The notes under the pieces are model-generated. The model did no database searches, was not told the origin of the DNA, and saw only the letters and a list, made by a program, of their open reading frames with translations. From NCBI RefSeq assembly GCF_051713825.1, contig NZ_JBIOQR010000001.1:434001-498000 (forward strand): a DNA stretch of 64,000 bases, given 5' to 3'. The stretch's first letter is position 1. Every line of letters begins with the position of its first letter. Positions 35,768 to 44,594 of this stretch are shown one piece after another. The position numbers and the translations under genes were made by a program. This DNA is from Enterococcus_K sp051713825. GTDB lineage: Bacteria; Bacillota; Bacilli; Lactobacillales; Enterococcaceae.

Positions 35768-35781
35768 TGTAAGCGTGAACA
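35768..35781 (+). promoter_or_regulatory. Candidate cre site at the ROK operon start
   Basis: TGTAAGCGTGAACA fits the CcpA consensus with one mismatch and lies at the expected transcription start, where CcpA binding would block initiation. Confidence 0.5.
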
Positions 35782-35793
35782 GATTGTTTTCAA

Positions 35794-35809
35794 TTTGGTA
35801 ACGTTGTCA
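35794..35809. promoter_or_regulatory. LacI-type operator O2
   Basis: TTTGGTAACGTTGTCA shares the left half and centre of O1 with a weaker right half. It lies 93 bases from O1, downstream of the promoter, a spacing that could allow looping. Confidence 0.65.
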
Positions 35810-35826
35810 GATAGTGAGGTGTAGTA

Positions 35827-36786
35827 ATGCAAGAAACAATTTTGTCCATAGATTTAGGTGGAACAAAAATACTTGTCGGAGAAGTCACGAGGACAGGAGA
35901 AATCTTGTCTAGTAAAAAATATCCGTCGACAGTAGCGAGTCAGCGATTAGCTACTGAAAAAATTAAAGAAGCTGTAAAAGATTATTTAACTGAGCATACG
36001 TTGCACGGGCAGGTACTGGGAATCGCTATTTGCGTAGTTGGTCGAGTAGATACAGAAAAAGGTATCTGGATTGAAATTCATCCAGGGTTATCAGAGGCTA
36101 TCGCTTTATCGAAAGAAATGATGGCAGCTTTTTCACTACCTTGTTGGATTACAAATGATGTAACGGGCGCTGCCTTGGCAGAAAAACATTTAGGAATTGG
36201 CAGAAATATAGCTGATTTTCTTTATCTCAATATTGGAACAGGGATTGCAGGTCGAGTAATTTCTGAGGGCCAATTGATTAAAGGGGGGAGTTTTAATGCC
36301 GGTGAAGTCGGTCATATGGTCGTAGATATTCATAGTGAAGACGTGTGTGCATGTGGCAGAACAGGCTGTGTTGAGTTATTTGCTTCGGGTTTGGGCATGC
36401 ATAACCAAACGCTAAAATTGGCAAAGGATTATCCAAATACTGTTCTGGCTATCCAAAAGAATCAGAGAGTCACCTTCCAAGAGTTGATTGTAGCTTATGA
36501 GAAGGAAGATGAACTGGCTAAAAAAGTGGTGAATCAAGCCCTGCAAGCAGCGGCTGCATTAACGATGAACTTAATTCGAGTTAGTGATCCCAAAGCAGTA
36601 ATATTTGGTGGTGGAGTCATGAATGATGGCTGGTTTTTATCTCATTTGGTAACGTTACTAAACCCTAAAACTATTCGTTTTGTGGAAAAAGGTTTCAAGG
36701 TAACGACGCTTGATCCGAATACTATTGCTTTGAAAGGCGCAGCTACTTTGGCATTTATCAAGAAAGGAGAACAAGTAAATGGATAA
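35827..36786 (+). CDS. ROK-family sugar kinase
   Basis: A 319-residue kinase-type protein without a DNA-binding domain. Motifs: ATP-binding IDLGGTKI (7-14), catalytic Asp111 in TNDVTGAAL, GEVGH, and the zinc motif CACGRTGCVE. ROK kinases phosphorylate glucose, N-acetylglucosamine, mannose or fructose; the specificity here is not clear. Start has GAGGTG. The gene overlaps the next one by 8 bases. An 18-base LacI operator sits inside its coding region at 36645-36662. Confidence 0.88.
   Translation: MQETILSIDLGGTKILVGEVTRTGEILSSKKYPSTVASQRLATEKIKEAVKDYLTEHTLHGQVLGIAICVVGRVDTEKGIWIEIHPGLSEAIALSKEMMAAFSLPCWITNDVTGAALAEKHLGIGRNIADFLYLNIGTGIAGRVISEGQLIKGGSFNAGEVGHMVVDIHSEDVCACGRTGCVELFASGLGMHNQTLKLAKDYPNTVLAIQKNQRVTFQELIVAYEKEDELAKKVVNQALQAAAALTMNLIRVSDPKAVIFGGGVMNDGWFLSHLVTLLNPKTIRFVEKGFKVTTLDPNTIALKGAATLAFIKKGEQVNG
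36645..36662. promoter_or_regulatory. Intragenic LacI-type operator O3
   Basis: Identical over 18 bases to O1 (35701-35718), located about 940 bases downstream inside the ROK coding sequence. It would make a remote auxiliary operator or roadblock, as known for the lac operon. Confidence 0.75.
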
Positions 36787-39151
36787 TTTCAAGAAGGATT
36801 TGCTAAAAACAGGCTATATTCATAAACCGTTGCCGTTGAATCGAACGCATTCATTTGAGAGCAGACAACGAGCTAAAGAACAAATTGTAGCGAGTCGACC
36901 AGTTGTGGCTAGCTATAAAAACTGGCAGCATCAAGGTCGGGGACAAATTAAAACATCAGAAAAATCAGTGACTTTGTTGAGTTCGACACGCTATTCGACT
37001 TGGGCAAAAGGTGCACCAGAAGATGGCGACTATGTTAACTTTGGCGATGTCGCAGCCTATTTGCCGATAGCTAACGAGGATTGGACGGGTTATACTCAAT
37101 TAAAATTAAGCATTTCAGCTGATTGTGTCAATGTGGTAAATCCCAATATCATTGTCACACTCGAAAATGATGGGGAAATAAAAATTCCTGATGTGTACAA
37201 TCGAGAAGGTACACATGTCATTAATTTAGAAGGACAAGAGAAACAGACATATGTTCTAGATATTAGCAACTTACCAAGAGATGTTATTTGCGGCATTAAA
37301 ATTTTCTCTGGAGCAAATGGGTCGTACATGAATTTAGCTGGAGCGCTTAGTTATACGATTGAGGATCTTGTAGTAGAAACCAATGAACAACAAAGCTCAG
37401 CGAAAGGGTGGCGTGCCCCTAAAGGAGAAATCGTCTTTTCACATATTGGCTATCATTTGAACTATTCCAAAACGGCAATTATAAATGTAGATGAATTTGA
37501 TGAAGATGATTTCCAATTGGTTAGAAGCCAGGATGAACAAGTTATTTTTGAAGGAAGGATTCAAAAAACAACGACTCAAATGGGCGTGTTTGGTGTCCTA
37601 GATTTTTCAGCAATAGAAGAAGCTGGAACGTATTACCTACAAATAGCAGATACCAAAACGGAACCTTTTCAAATAGGAACAACCACCGAATTGAAGGAGT
37701 CCTCCATTTGGAAATCTTTGAATTTTATCTTTTGTGAACGTTGTGGATGCCCTGTTCATGGGATTCATGGGACGTGTCACGAAGATTTAACTGTTCAATA
37801 TAAGGATTCATTAGTTAGTTTTAATGGTGGTTGGCATGATGCAGGCGATTTATCTCAGCAGTTAGTTCAGACTGCGGAAGTTACAGCAAGTCTGTTTGAA
37901 ATGGCTGAGGTACAAAAAAATAATGAGCTATTGTCTCTTCGGTTATTGGAAGAAGGCGAATGGGGTCTTGATTTTATTTTGAAGACACGCCTAGATGATG
38001 GGGATCGAATAACTAGTGCCGGAATTACTCGTTGGACGGATAATCGTATAGGAACTATGGATGACGCATTGCCAAGAATTCACAATAGTCCTTATGACAA
38101 CTTTTTAATCACGGGGATTTTAGCTAAAATTCTTTGTTCGTTACCTCAAGATTATGCCTTAAACACGCAATTGTTGCAGGTGGTTAAAGAAGATTACCAG
38201 AATGCTTTATTCGGTTATGAGAAGACCGGTTTTAGGCATGAGCCTGTGTTTTGGGAGCATACCTACAGCACATCTAAGAGTTTGTTTTTAGCAACCATGT
38301 CATGGACCGCAGCTTTGATGTTTCAATTGACTCAAGAAACTGAATATAAGGAGCAGATGAGTCAATGGTTTAACGAGCTTCTGGAGTGTCAAGAAAAAGG
38401 AATTGAACTATTTGATGGTACCGTTCTCAAAGGGATGTTTTATCGTGATGAGACGCATAAGGTATTTCAGCATTTTAATCACCAGGCTAGAGAGCATCTT
38501 TATGCGCAAGCTTTTGAAGAGGTCTTGGCGGTTAATGAGGACAAGGTTTGGCGAGCACAGGCCGAAGACTATGCCGATTATTTAGCCTTTTTGAATACGT
38601 ACACAGCACCTTATCCGATGTATGCAAGCGGCGTTTATAAAGAAGATGAATGGCTAGATGAGGAAAGCTTTGCTAAACAACATTTACTCGTTGGTGAAGA
38701 AGCCAAAGAAAGCTATCAAAAACAGTTACAACAAGGCGTCAAAATTGCTGAAGGGTTGTATATCAAACGGTTCCCGGTCTGGTTTTCTTTTAGAGGAAAC
38801 AACGGCATACTCCTGTCAACAGGAAAAAGTGCGGGAATTATGGGCCGTTTAACAAATAGAACCGACTTGATGGATTTTGCGGATCAACAGCTGCAATGGC
38901 TCGTTGGTAAGAACCCGTTTGGCCAGTCGATGATTTATGGAGAAGGGTACAATTACCCGCAACAATATGCTGTTTCTTCTGGTGAAATGGTGGGTGAAAT
39001 GCCAGTTGGGATGCAGACATTTGGAGACGAGGATGTTCCTTATTGGCCGCAGTTTAACAATGCTACCTACAAAGAAGTTTGGGTGGGCATTGCTGGCAAA
39101 TGGTTAGCATTAGTTACAGAGTTAATAAAATTTGAAAATAGAGGAGATTAG
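36779..39151 (+). CDS. GH9 glycosidase, cytoplasmic
   Basis: A 790-residue enzyme with no signal peptide. Residues about 210-305 form the Ig-like CelD_N domain. The (alpha/alpha)6 catalytic domain follows, with GGWHDAGD holding Asp354 and Asp357 (nucleophilic-water base pair) and a late TYKEVW with Glu766 as the likely acid. The first 200 residues are a further beta-rich domain. GH9 members are mostly secreted cellulases; cytoplasmic ones include glucosaminidases and cellobiose- or oligosaccharide-cleaving enzymes. Context (ROK kinase, SIS protein, lichenan/cellobiose-type EIIC) points to an imported beta-glucoside or chitosan-type oligosaccharide. Coupled to the ROK gene by an 8-base overlap. 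Confidence 0.85.
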   Translation: MDNFKKDLLKTGYIHKPLPLNRTHSFESRQRAKEQIVASRPVVASYKNWQHQGRGQIKTSEKSVTLLSSTRYSTWAKGAPEDGDYVNFGDVAAYLPIANEDWTGYTQLKLSISADCVNVVNPNIIVTLENDGEIKIPDVYNREGTHVINLEGQEKQTYVLDISNLPRDVICGIKIFSGANGSYMNLAGALSYTIEDLVVETNEQQSSAKGWRAPKGEIVFSHIGYHLNYSKTAIINVDEFDEDDFQLVRSQDEQVIFEGRIQKTTTQMGVFGVLDFSAIEEAGTYYLQIADTKTEPFQIGTTTELKESSIWKSLNFIFCERCGCPVHGIHGTCHEDLTVQYKDSLVSFNGGWHDAGDLSQQLVQTAEVTASLFEMAEVQKNNELLSLRLLEEGEWGLDFILKTRLDDGDRITSAGITRWTDNRIGTMDDALPRIHNSPYDNFLITGILAKILCSLPQDYALNTQLLQVVKEDYQNALFGYEKTGFRHEPVFWEHTYSTSKSLFLATMSWTAALMFQLTQETEYKEQMSQWFNELLECQEKGIELFDGTVLKGMFYRDETHKVFQHFNHQAREHLYAQAFEEVLAVNEDKVWRAQAEDYADYLAFLNTYTAPYPMYASGVYKEDEWLDEESFAKQHLLVGEEAKESYQKQLQQGVKIAEGLYIKRFPVWFSFRGNNGILLSTGKSAGIMGRLTNRTDLMDFADQQLQWLVGKNPFGQSMIYGEGYNYPQQYAVSSGEMVGEMPVGMQTFGDEDVPYWPQFNNATYKEVWVGIAGKWLALVTELIKFENRGD

Positions 39152-39154
39152 GAA

Positions 39155-40462
39155 ATGAAAAAAGAAAGTACGTTTAATAAAGAAGCGTTAGGTGAAAAAA
39201 TTGCTTTGATGGCGAATAAAGTAGCTGTCAATCGGTATATCTCAGCTATTCGGGATGCGTTTGCAAGTACCATTCCGATTACGATTACCGCAGCCTTCTT
39301 TTTACTAGTGAATAATGTGTTACTTGCTGAAAAAACAGGTTTATTACGTGGCATTCCAGGTAGAGAAATGATTTCTGAGATTTGTGTGCAAGCGTATAAC
39401 GGTACATTAGGAATTTTAGGCTTGATGGTAACGTTTCTAATTGGCGTTAGACTAGCCCGTTCGTTTGAATCAGACGGTGCATTGGAAGGAATCGTTGCGT
39501 TGGCGGCTTATGTTTCTTTAGTTCCTAATGTAATCAATATTACAGGCTTTGATGGAACAGAGATTCAAACGGCAGGGACTTTGACTCAAACCTACACAAG
39601 TGCCTCTGCAATGCTTTTAGGGATTTTGGCTGCTTTAATTAGTGTTCCTTTGGTAGTCAAATTGACGGCAAATGATCGTTTGAAGATTAAGATGCCTGAA
39701 AGTGTTCCACCAGCGATTGCCAAATCGTTTAACAGTTTGATTCCTGCCTTTTTGACAATCAGTTTGTTTGCTATTGGTGAAGTTGTCTTACGTACAACTA
39801 CTGGTTTGACAGTTCCAGAGATTATTGTAAATATTCTTCAAGCACCACTTATTGGTGGCTTCCAAACCTTGCCAGGTATTTTATTGTATGTATTTTTATC
39901 AACCTTTGTCTTTATCTTTGGGATTCATGGTGCTTTTGTATTTGGGGCAATCTCAGGTCCTATTCTATTAACTTCTCTTCAACAAAACGTGGAAGCAATT
40001 GGTGCAGGCGCTTTGGCTCCGAATATCGTTACTCAACCATTCTTAGATGCATATGTGTACATGGGTGGTGGAGGAACCATGATTTGTTTAGTAATCGCTG
40101 TTTTATTATTCTCAAAAAGAGAAGATCAACGAATGATTGCAAAACTTGGGGGCGTTTCAAGTTTGTTTAACATTAGTGAGCCAATGATGTTTGGTCTACC
40201 GATTGTATTTAACCCAATTTATGCTGTGCCATTCTGTATTGTTCCTATGGTATCGACTATTTTAGCGTATCTTGCAACAAGCTTACATTTAGTTAACCCA
40301 ACGTATATTCTAATTCCTTGGGTGACACCTCCTGTATTATCAGGTTATCTAGCAACAGCTGGAGACTTTAGAGCAGCACTTTTACAAATCGTGATTATTA
40401 TTGTAGGGACACTTATCTATATGCCTTTTGTATTTATTTCTAACAAAGTAAAAGAAGCATAA
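39155..40462 (+). CDS. PTS EIIC, lactose/cellobiose/lichenan family
   Basis: A 435-residue membrane permease with about 10 segments. It has the family's loop FGIHGAFVFGAISGPIL and the sugar-site motif NISEPMMFGLPIVFNP. It starts 3 bases after GH9, with AGGAGA upstream. No EIIA or EIIB gene lies in the operon or in the window, so it must borrow those from another PTS. It is the last gene before a terminator. Confidence 0.9.
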   Translation: MKKESTFNKEALGEKIALMANKVAVNRYISAIRDAFASTIPITITAAFFLLVNNVLLAEKTGLLRGIPGREMISEICVQAYNGTLGILGLMVTFLIGVRLARSFESDGALEGIVALAAYVSLVPNVINITGFDGTEIQTAGTLTQTYTSASAMLLGILAALISVPLVVKLTANDRLKIKMPESVPPAIAKSFNSLIPAFLTISLFAIGEVVLRTTTGLTVPEIIVNILQAPLIGGFQTLPGILLYVFLSTFVFIFGIHGAFVFGAISGPILLTSLQQNVEAIGAGALAPNIVTQPFLDAYVYMGGGGTMICLVIAVLLFSKREDQRMIAKLGGVSSLFNISEPMMFGLPIVFNPIYAVPFCIVPMVSTILAYLATSLHLVNPTYILIPWVTPPVLSGYLATAGDFRAALLQIVIIIVGTLIYMPFVFISNKVKEA

Positions 40463-40525
40463 TTCCTGCAAGATAAAAAAGTCAGCTTTCAACAAGTGAA
40501 CAAGTTTGTTAGTTGGCACAATTAA

Positions 40526-40573
40526 AAACCACTTATCCAAATGTTTTTTTGAAATTCATTTGATAAGTGGTTT
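40526..40573. terminator. Bidirectional terminator between the EIIC and GH36 genes
   Basis: Stem of 17 bases with one mismatch (aaaccacttatccaaatg against catttgataagtggttt), between convergent genes. Confidence 0.9.
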
Positions 40574-40586
40574 ATTTGAAAATTCT

Positions 40587-42686
40587 TTATTTATCTTTCA
40601 AACAAAAGACGCGAGCAGTGTTGGTTCCTTCAAAAGATAGAGAAAGTAGGCCGTCTGTTTGATTCCAAGAGGATTGCCAACTCCATTCTTTTGGATAAAC
40701 GAGGCGCAAATCAACCTCTTTATTTTTGAATTTTGCAAAATCCAATGTGATTACATCTTGTTCCGGTTCTTTTTTCCATACGGCAAAATAAATTTTTCCT
40801 TCCGCTTGCCACCCAAAGCTAAACCACTCATCTTCAAAATTCGCAAATTTATTCAACGGATAAACAGGCGAACTAATTGGGATGTATTGTCGTAGCTCTT
40901 CTTTATAGGTTTTTATGGCTTCTTTTACCATGGCTTTTCGGTCATCTGAGAGTTCAGCGAGATGACCACTTTGGTGAATTCGTAGTAGCATAGCGTTAGC
41001 CATATTGAACACTACTTCGTTAATATCACCTGTTCTGAGTGGATAAGACCAAACAGCCGCTTGTTCAGGGGTCATTAATGAGCTGGCATTAGCTGCAATT
41101 GCGCCAGTCATCACATAGTTTTCTTGATCGCTTGTTGATTGCAAGCTATGTCTCGAAAGAAGTGCGTAATCTTCACGCATACCGCCACTGCTACAATTTT
41201 CTATAATTAAATCAGGATATTTTTCAAATTGTTTATCTAACCATGCTAGATAAGCTCGGTTATGTTCTAAAAGACCAGCACCTAAGCTATCCGAGTGGTA
41301 ATCCGTCCCCGCACCAGCATCGATATTGTAGTCCATTTTGATATAACCCACACCGTATTCTTCTACAACTCGAGTAATAATCTCATCCGCAAATGCTTGA
41401 ACAGCAGGGTTTCTAAAATCTAATTGATAGCGGTCTCGATCAATTACGGGCTTACCATGACGATGGAAAAACCAATCTTTTGGCGTTTCTTTTGCTAAGG
41501 ATGAGTTCACTCCCATAACTTCAATTTCAAGCCATAATCCAGGGACCATTCCCTTTTCTTGAATGTAGGAAGTGACTTCTTGAATTCCTTTTGGGAAACG
41601 TTTAAACGACGGTTGCCATTCACCAACGCCATCCCACCATTCACCAGCAGAGTACCATCCAGCATCAATGCAGTAATATTCACAGCCCATTTCGGCGGCT
41701 GCGTCAATTAAAGGAATTTCCTTTTGAGTGGTTGGATCACCAAATAAACAGTTCATGTAATCGTTAAAGATGACACCCAACATTTGATTATCTTTGTTTG
41801 GACGGCGAATTTTTCTTCGATAATTGTTTAGTTCCGTTAAAACATCATCCATTTTACCATGAGAAAAGGCGATAGCTGTAGGAACCGTTTCAAAAGTTTC
41901 ACCCGGTTTGAGTTCTTTATACCAATGATTCTGGCGGTCATTTGGTCCGCTTAATTGAAGATATAAAATATGTTTAACCCCACTAATTTCCCAGTTCCAG
42001 GATCCTTGATTTTCGATTTGCCAAGCCACGTAAGCATTTGATTCTGTATTTTCTAATATGGCCATGGGTGCTAATTCATGGGAAGACCAGGTGCCAGTAT
42101 TACTACCGAAAATTCGTTTTGAGGCGGCAATTTCATTATTATAAAAACCTAATTCCTCTAATGAATAATTTTTCCACATTCCTTCATTAGACCAAGAGCT
42201 GTGAGGCAGATGAATGCGTAGCTTCTTATTTCTAGGTTGTAGGCCTTCAGCGTCAAGATTAGCTAAATAAAATGAAGAAAGATGTTCCAAACCAATTGTC
42301 TGGGTACCGGAATTTTTAACTGCTGTCCATGTTCGAAGAGCTTTTATTCCGTCATAAAATTGCCAACAAACCGTTACTTCAGCCGAAGTGATAGGGTCGT
42401 TTAAGTAGAATTCGATGTATCTCCCTGCCTGGTTTCTTGATTCATCATGAGATTGGTAGCTTAAACGATAACCAGGTAATCCTCCGACCTGCCGTGGTCC
42501 ATGATGTTTTACTACATTTTCGCCAGAAAACTTCACTTCGACTAAGCGTTGATTATTTTCTAACTCTTCGTCTTCGATTGAACAGGCTGTATAGGGATAA
42601 TCTGCCAGGTGTAATAAACGAATGTCCTTATCAGAAGTTACTTCTAAAACAGCGTATAAGCCATTTTCATTAATTTCAATTTTCAT
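40587..42686 (-). CDS. GH36 alpha-galactosidase
   Basis: A 699-residue cytoplasmic enzyme with GH36 architecture: N-terminal beta-supersandwich (to about 300), TIM barrel and a C-terminal beta domain. Nucleophile Asp452 in YIKMDYN, acid/base Asp520 in TSDQENY, plus the substrate motif CSSGGMR and DAGWYSAGEWW. It would cleave alpha-galactosides (melibiose, raffinose, stachyose). It is the last gene of a minus-strand operon after binding protein and two permeases, 17 bases past the second permease. Confidence 0.93.
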   Translation of the reverse strand: MKIEINENGLYAVLEVTSDKDIRLLHLADYPYTACSIEDEELENNQRLVEVKFSGENVVKHHGPRQVGGLPGYRLSYQSHDESRNQAGRYIEFYLNDPITSAEVTVCWQFYDGIKALRTWTAVKNSGTQTIGLEHLSSFYLANLDAEGLQPRNKKLRIHLPHSSWSNEGMWKNYSLEELGFYNNEIAASKRIFGSNTGTWSSHELAPMAILENTESNAYVAWQIENQGSWNWEISGVKHILYLQLSGPNDRQNHWYKELKPGETFETVPTAIAFSHGKMDDVLTELNNYRRKIRRPNKDNQMLGVIFNDYMNCLFGDPTTQKEIPLIDAAAEMGCEYYCIDAGWYSAGEWWDGVGEWQPSFKRFPKGIQEVTSYIQEKGMVPGLWLEIEVMGVNSSLAKETPKDWFFHRHGKPVIDRDRYQLDFRNPAVQAFADEIITRVVEEYGVGYIKMDYNIDAGAGTDYHSDSLGAGLLEHNRAYLAWLDKQFEKYPDLIIENCSSGGMREDYALLSRHSLQSTSDQENYVMTGAIAANASSLMTPEQAAVWSYPLRTGDINEVVFNMANAMLLRIHQSGHLAELSDDRKAMVKEAIKTYKEELRQYIPISSPVYPLNKFANFEDEWFSFGWQAEGKIYFAVWKKEPEQDVITLDFAKFKNKEVDLRLVYPKEWSWQSSWNQTDGLLSLSFEGTNTARVFCLKDK

Positions 42687-42703
42687 AAAGTATATAGCTC
42701 CTT

Positions 42704-43522
42704 TTATAATTTACCGCCAGTAGTTGCGATTCCTTCAATAAATTTCTTTTGGAAAATAATGAACAGTAAAATCATTGGCCAAATTGCCAATAAAGATCCT
42801 GCCATTAATTGAGGATAATTTGTTGTGTATTGCCCTTGAAGATTAGCTAATCCAGATGATAGGGTCATTTTATTCATAGATGTGTTAACAATTAAAGGCC
42901 ACATCAAATCCTTAAAGCTAAAAAGTGCAGTAAAAATAGAGAGTGCAATTAATCCTGAGCGTGCTAATGGAAGCATAATTTTAAAGAATATCGTCCATAC
43001 ACTAGCCCCATCAATTACTGCGGCTTCTTCTAAGTCATCAGGAAGACTTAAAAAGAACTGTCTCAATAAAAAGGTTCCAAAAGCACTAACAAATCCTGGG
43101 ATAATTAAAGCTGGTACAGAATCTAAAAGTCCTAGTCTTTGTACAAGCAGATATTGTGGTGTAATGAATATTTGTGATGGAATCATCATTTGAATCAATA
43201 CCATTGAAAAGAACACATTTCTTCCAGGGAAATTCAGGCGAGCGCATGCGTATGCAGCCATAGCACTAAATAGTACGGAACCGAAAACTCGGCCTATAAC
43301 CATTAAAAAGGTATTAATATAAAAACTGCCGAATGGTAAAATATTCGCTACTTGAGTGAAATTTTCCCATTGAAACTTTTTTGGGAAAATACTTGGTGGA
43401 ATTTGCATTGATTCAGATAATGTTTTTCCAGAAGTAAGAATCATCCAGATGAATGGGGCAATCATTACAATCCCACCTATTATTAATAAGAGGTGGATTA
43501 TCCAATTTTTATTTGTTTTCAT
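42704..43522 (-). CDS. Alpha-galactoside ABC permease (MsmG/RafG type)
   Basis: A 272-residue membrane protein with six predicted segments and the EAA loop EEAAVIDGASVWTIFFKIMLPLA. It works with the 43535 permease. The operon lacks an ATPase gene, so a shared MsmK-type ATPase is expected. GAGGAGG ribosome site. Confidence 0.9.
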   Translation of the reverse strand: MKTNKNWIIHLLLIIGGIVMIAPFIWMILTSGKTLSESMQIPPSIFPKKFQWENFTQVANILPFGSFYINTFLMVIGRVFGSVLFSAMAAYACARLNFPGRNVFFSMVLIQMMIPSQIFITPQYLLVQRLGLLDSVPALIIPGFVSAFGTFLLRQFFLSLPDDLEEAAVIDGASVWTIFFKIMLPLARSGLIALSIFTALFSFKDLMWPLIVNTSMNKMTLSSGLANLQGQYTTNYPQLMAGSLLAIWPMILLFIIFQKKFIEGIATTGGKL

Positions 43523-43534
43523 TCGTCTTCCTCC

Positions 43535-44425
43535 TCAATAGTTAACCCAACGTTTTTGAAGCTTCATTTGAATTGCTGTCAGTATTAAAATGATAACAAG
43601 TAGTAACGCCACAATAGCTGAACCATAACCTTTATCATTTAAGATGAAGGAATGTTTATAGAAGAGATATGCTAAGGATTGTGTATGCATCATTGCTTCT
43701 GTTGAAGGTTCAATCATCATAAAAATGACATCAAATACTTGAAACGCCCCAATAATTGTTGTGACTACTACGAAGAAGAGTGTCGGGGTGACTAAAGGTA
43801 AAGTAATGCTGAAAAATTGTCTGATTGGACCTGCCCCATCAATTTTTGCGGATTCATAGTAATCCTTAGGTATTTCTTGTAATCCAGAGAGTAGGAGAAT
43901 CATGTTATACCCAATTGCGCTCCAGATACCGACTATAATAATTGTAGAGATAGCGATATTGGGATTACTAATCCATTGCACACTACCGAGTCCTAGTTTG
44001 TTTAAAGTGAAATTAATCAACCCGTAATCTGAGTTAAATAACCAACGCCAAATCATGGCTACTGCTGAAGGGGCTGCAACGACTGGAAGAAAGTAAATAG
44101 TCCTGTAAACTGAAAGACCACGAATTTTTTGGTTCATTAATACAGCAACTAAGAGTGAAAGAACAACAATGACTGGAACAGAAATGATGGCGTAAATGAA
44201 GGTGTTTACGAGAGATTGCCAAACTTCCTTATCTGCAAACATCTTTTTGTAATTCTCTAAGCCAACAAATACTGAATTTCCGAACCCTGATGAGCGTTGG
44301 AAACTTAGATAAATTGTTTGGATTGCTGGATATATATTAAGTAAAAAAAGACCAATTGCTGTAGGTGCAATAAATAAATAGCCATATATAAGATGTTGTT
44401 TATCATATTTTTTCTTTTTAAACAT
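43535..44425 (-). CDS. Alpha-galactoside ABC permease (MsmF/RafF type)
   Basis: A 296-residue membrane protein with six predicted segments and the EAA loop YESAKIDGAGPIRQFFSITLPLV. It ends 12 bases before the next permease. About 170 bases separate it from the binding-protein gene. GGGAGG ribosome site. Confidence 0.9.
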   Translation of the reverse strand: MFKKKKYDKQHLIYGYLFIAPTAIGLFLLNIYPAIQTIYLSFQRSSGFGNSVFVGLENYKKMFADKEVWQSLVNTFIYAIISVPVIVVLSLLVAVLMNQKIRGLSVYRTIYFLPVVAAPSAVAMIWRWLFNSDYGLINFTLNKLGLGSVQWISNPNIAISTIIIVGIWSAIGYNMILLLSGLQEIPKDYYESAKIDGAGPIRQFFSITLPLVTPTLFFVVVTTIIGAFQVFDVIFMMIEPSTEAMMHTQSLAYLFYKHSFILNDKGYGSAIVALLLVIILILTAIQMKLQKRWVNY

Positions 44426-44594
44426 ATAATCCTCCCTTTAATGAAGGCGCTACAAACTAAAATTTCGTGACACTATATAAATTGATAGGGTAAGTTATTT
44501 TCATAGTTAGTTACCATGTTGTTGATTGTTAAGAGTGAAAATAGCTTTCTTCTTATTCTGAATCTTAGTTGTAGCTCCTTGCATCGCATTTATA

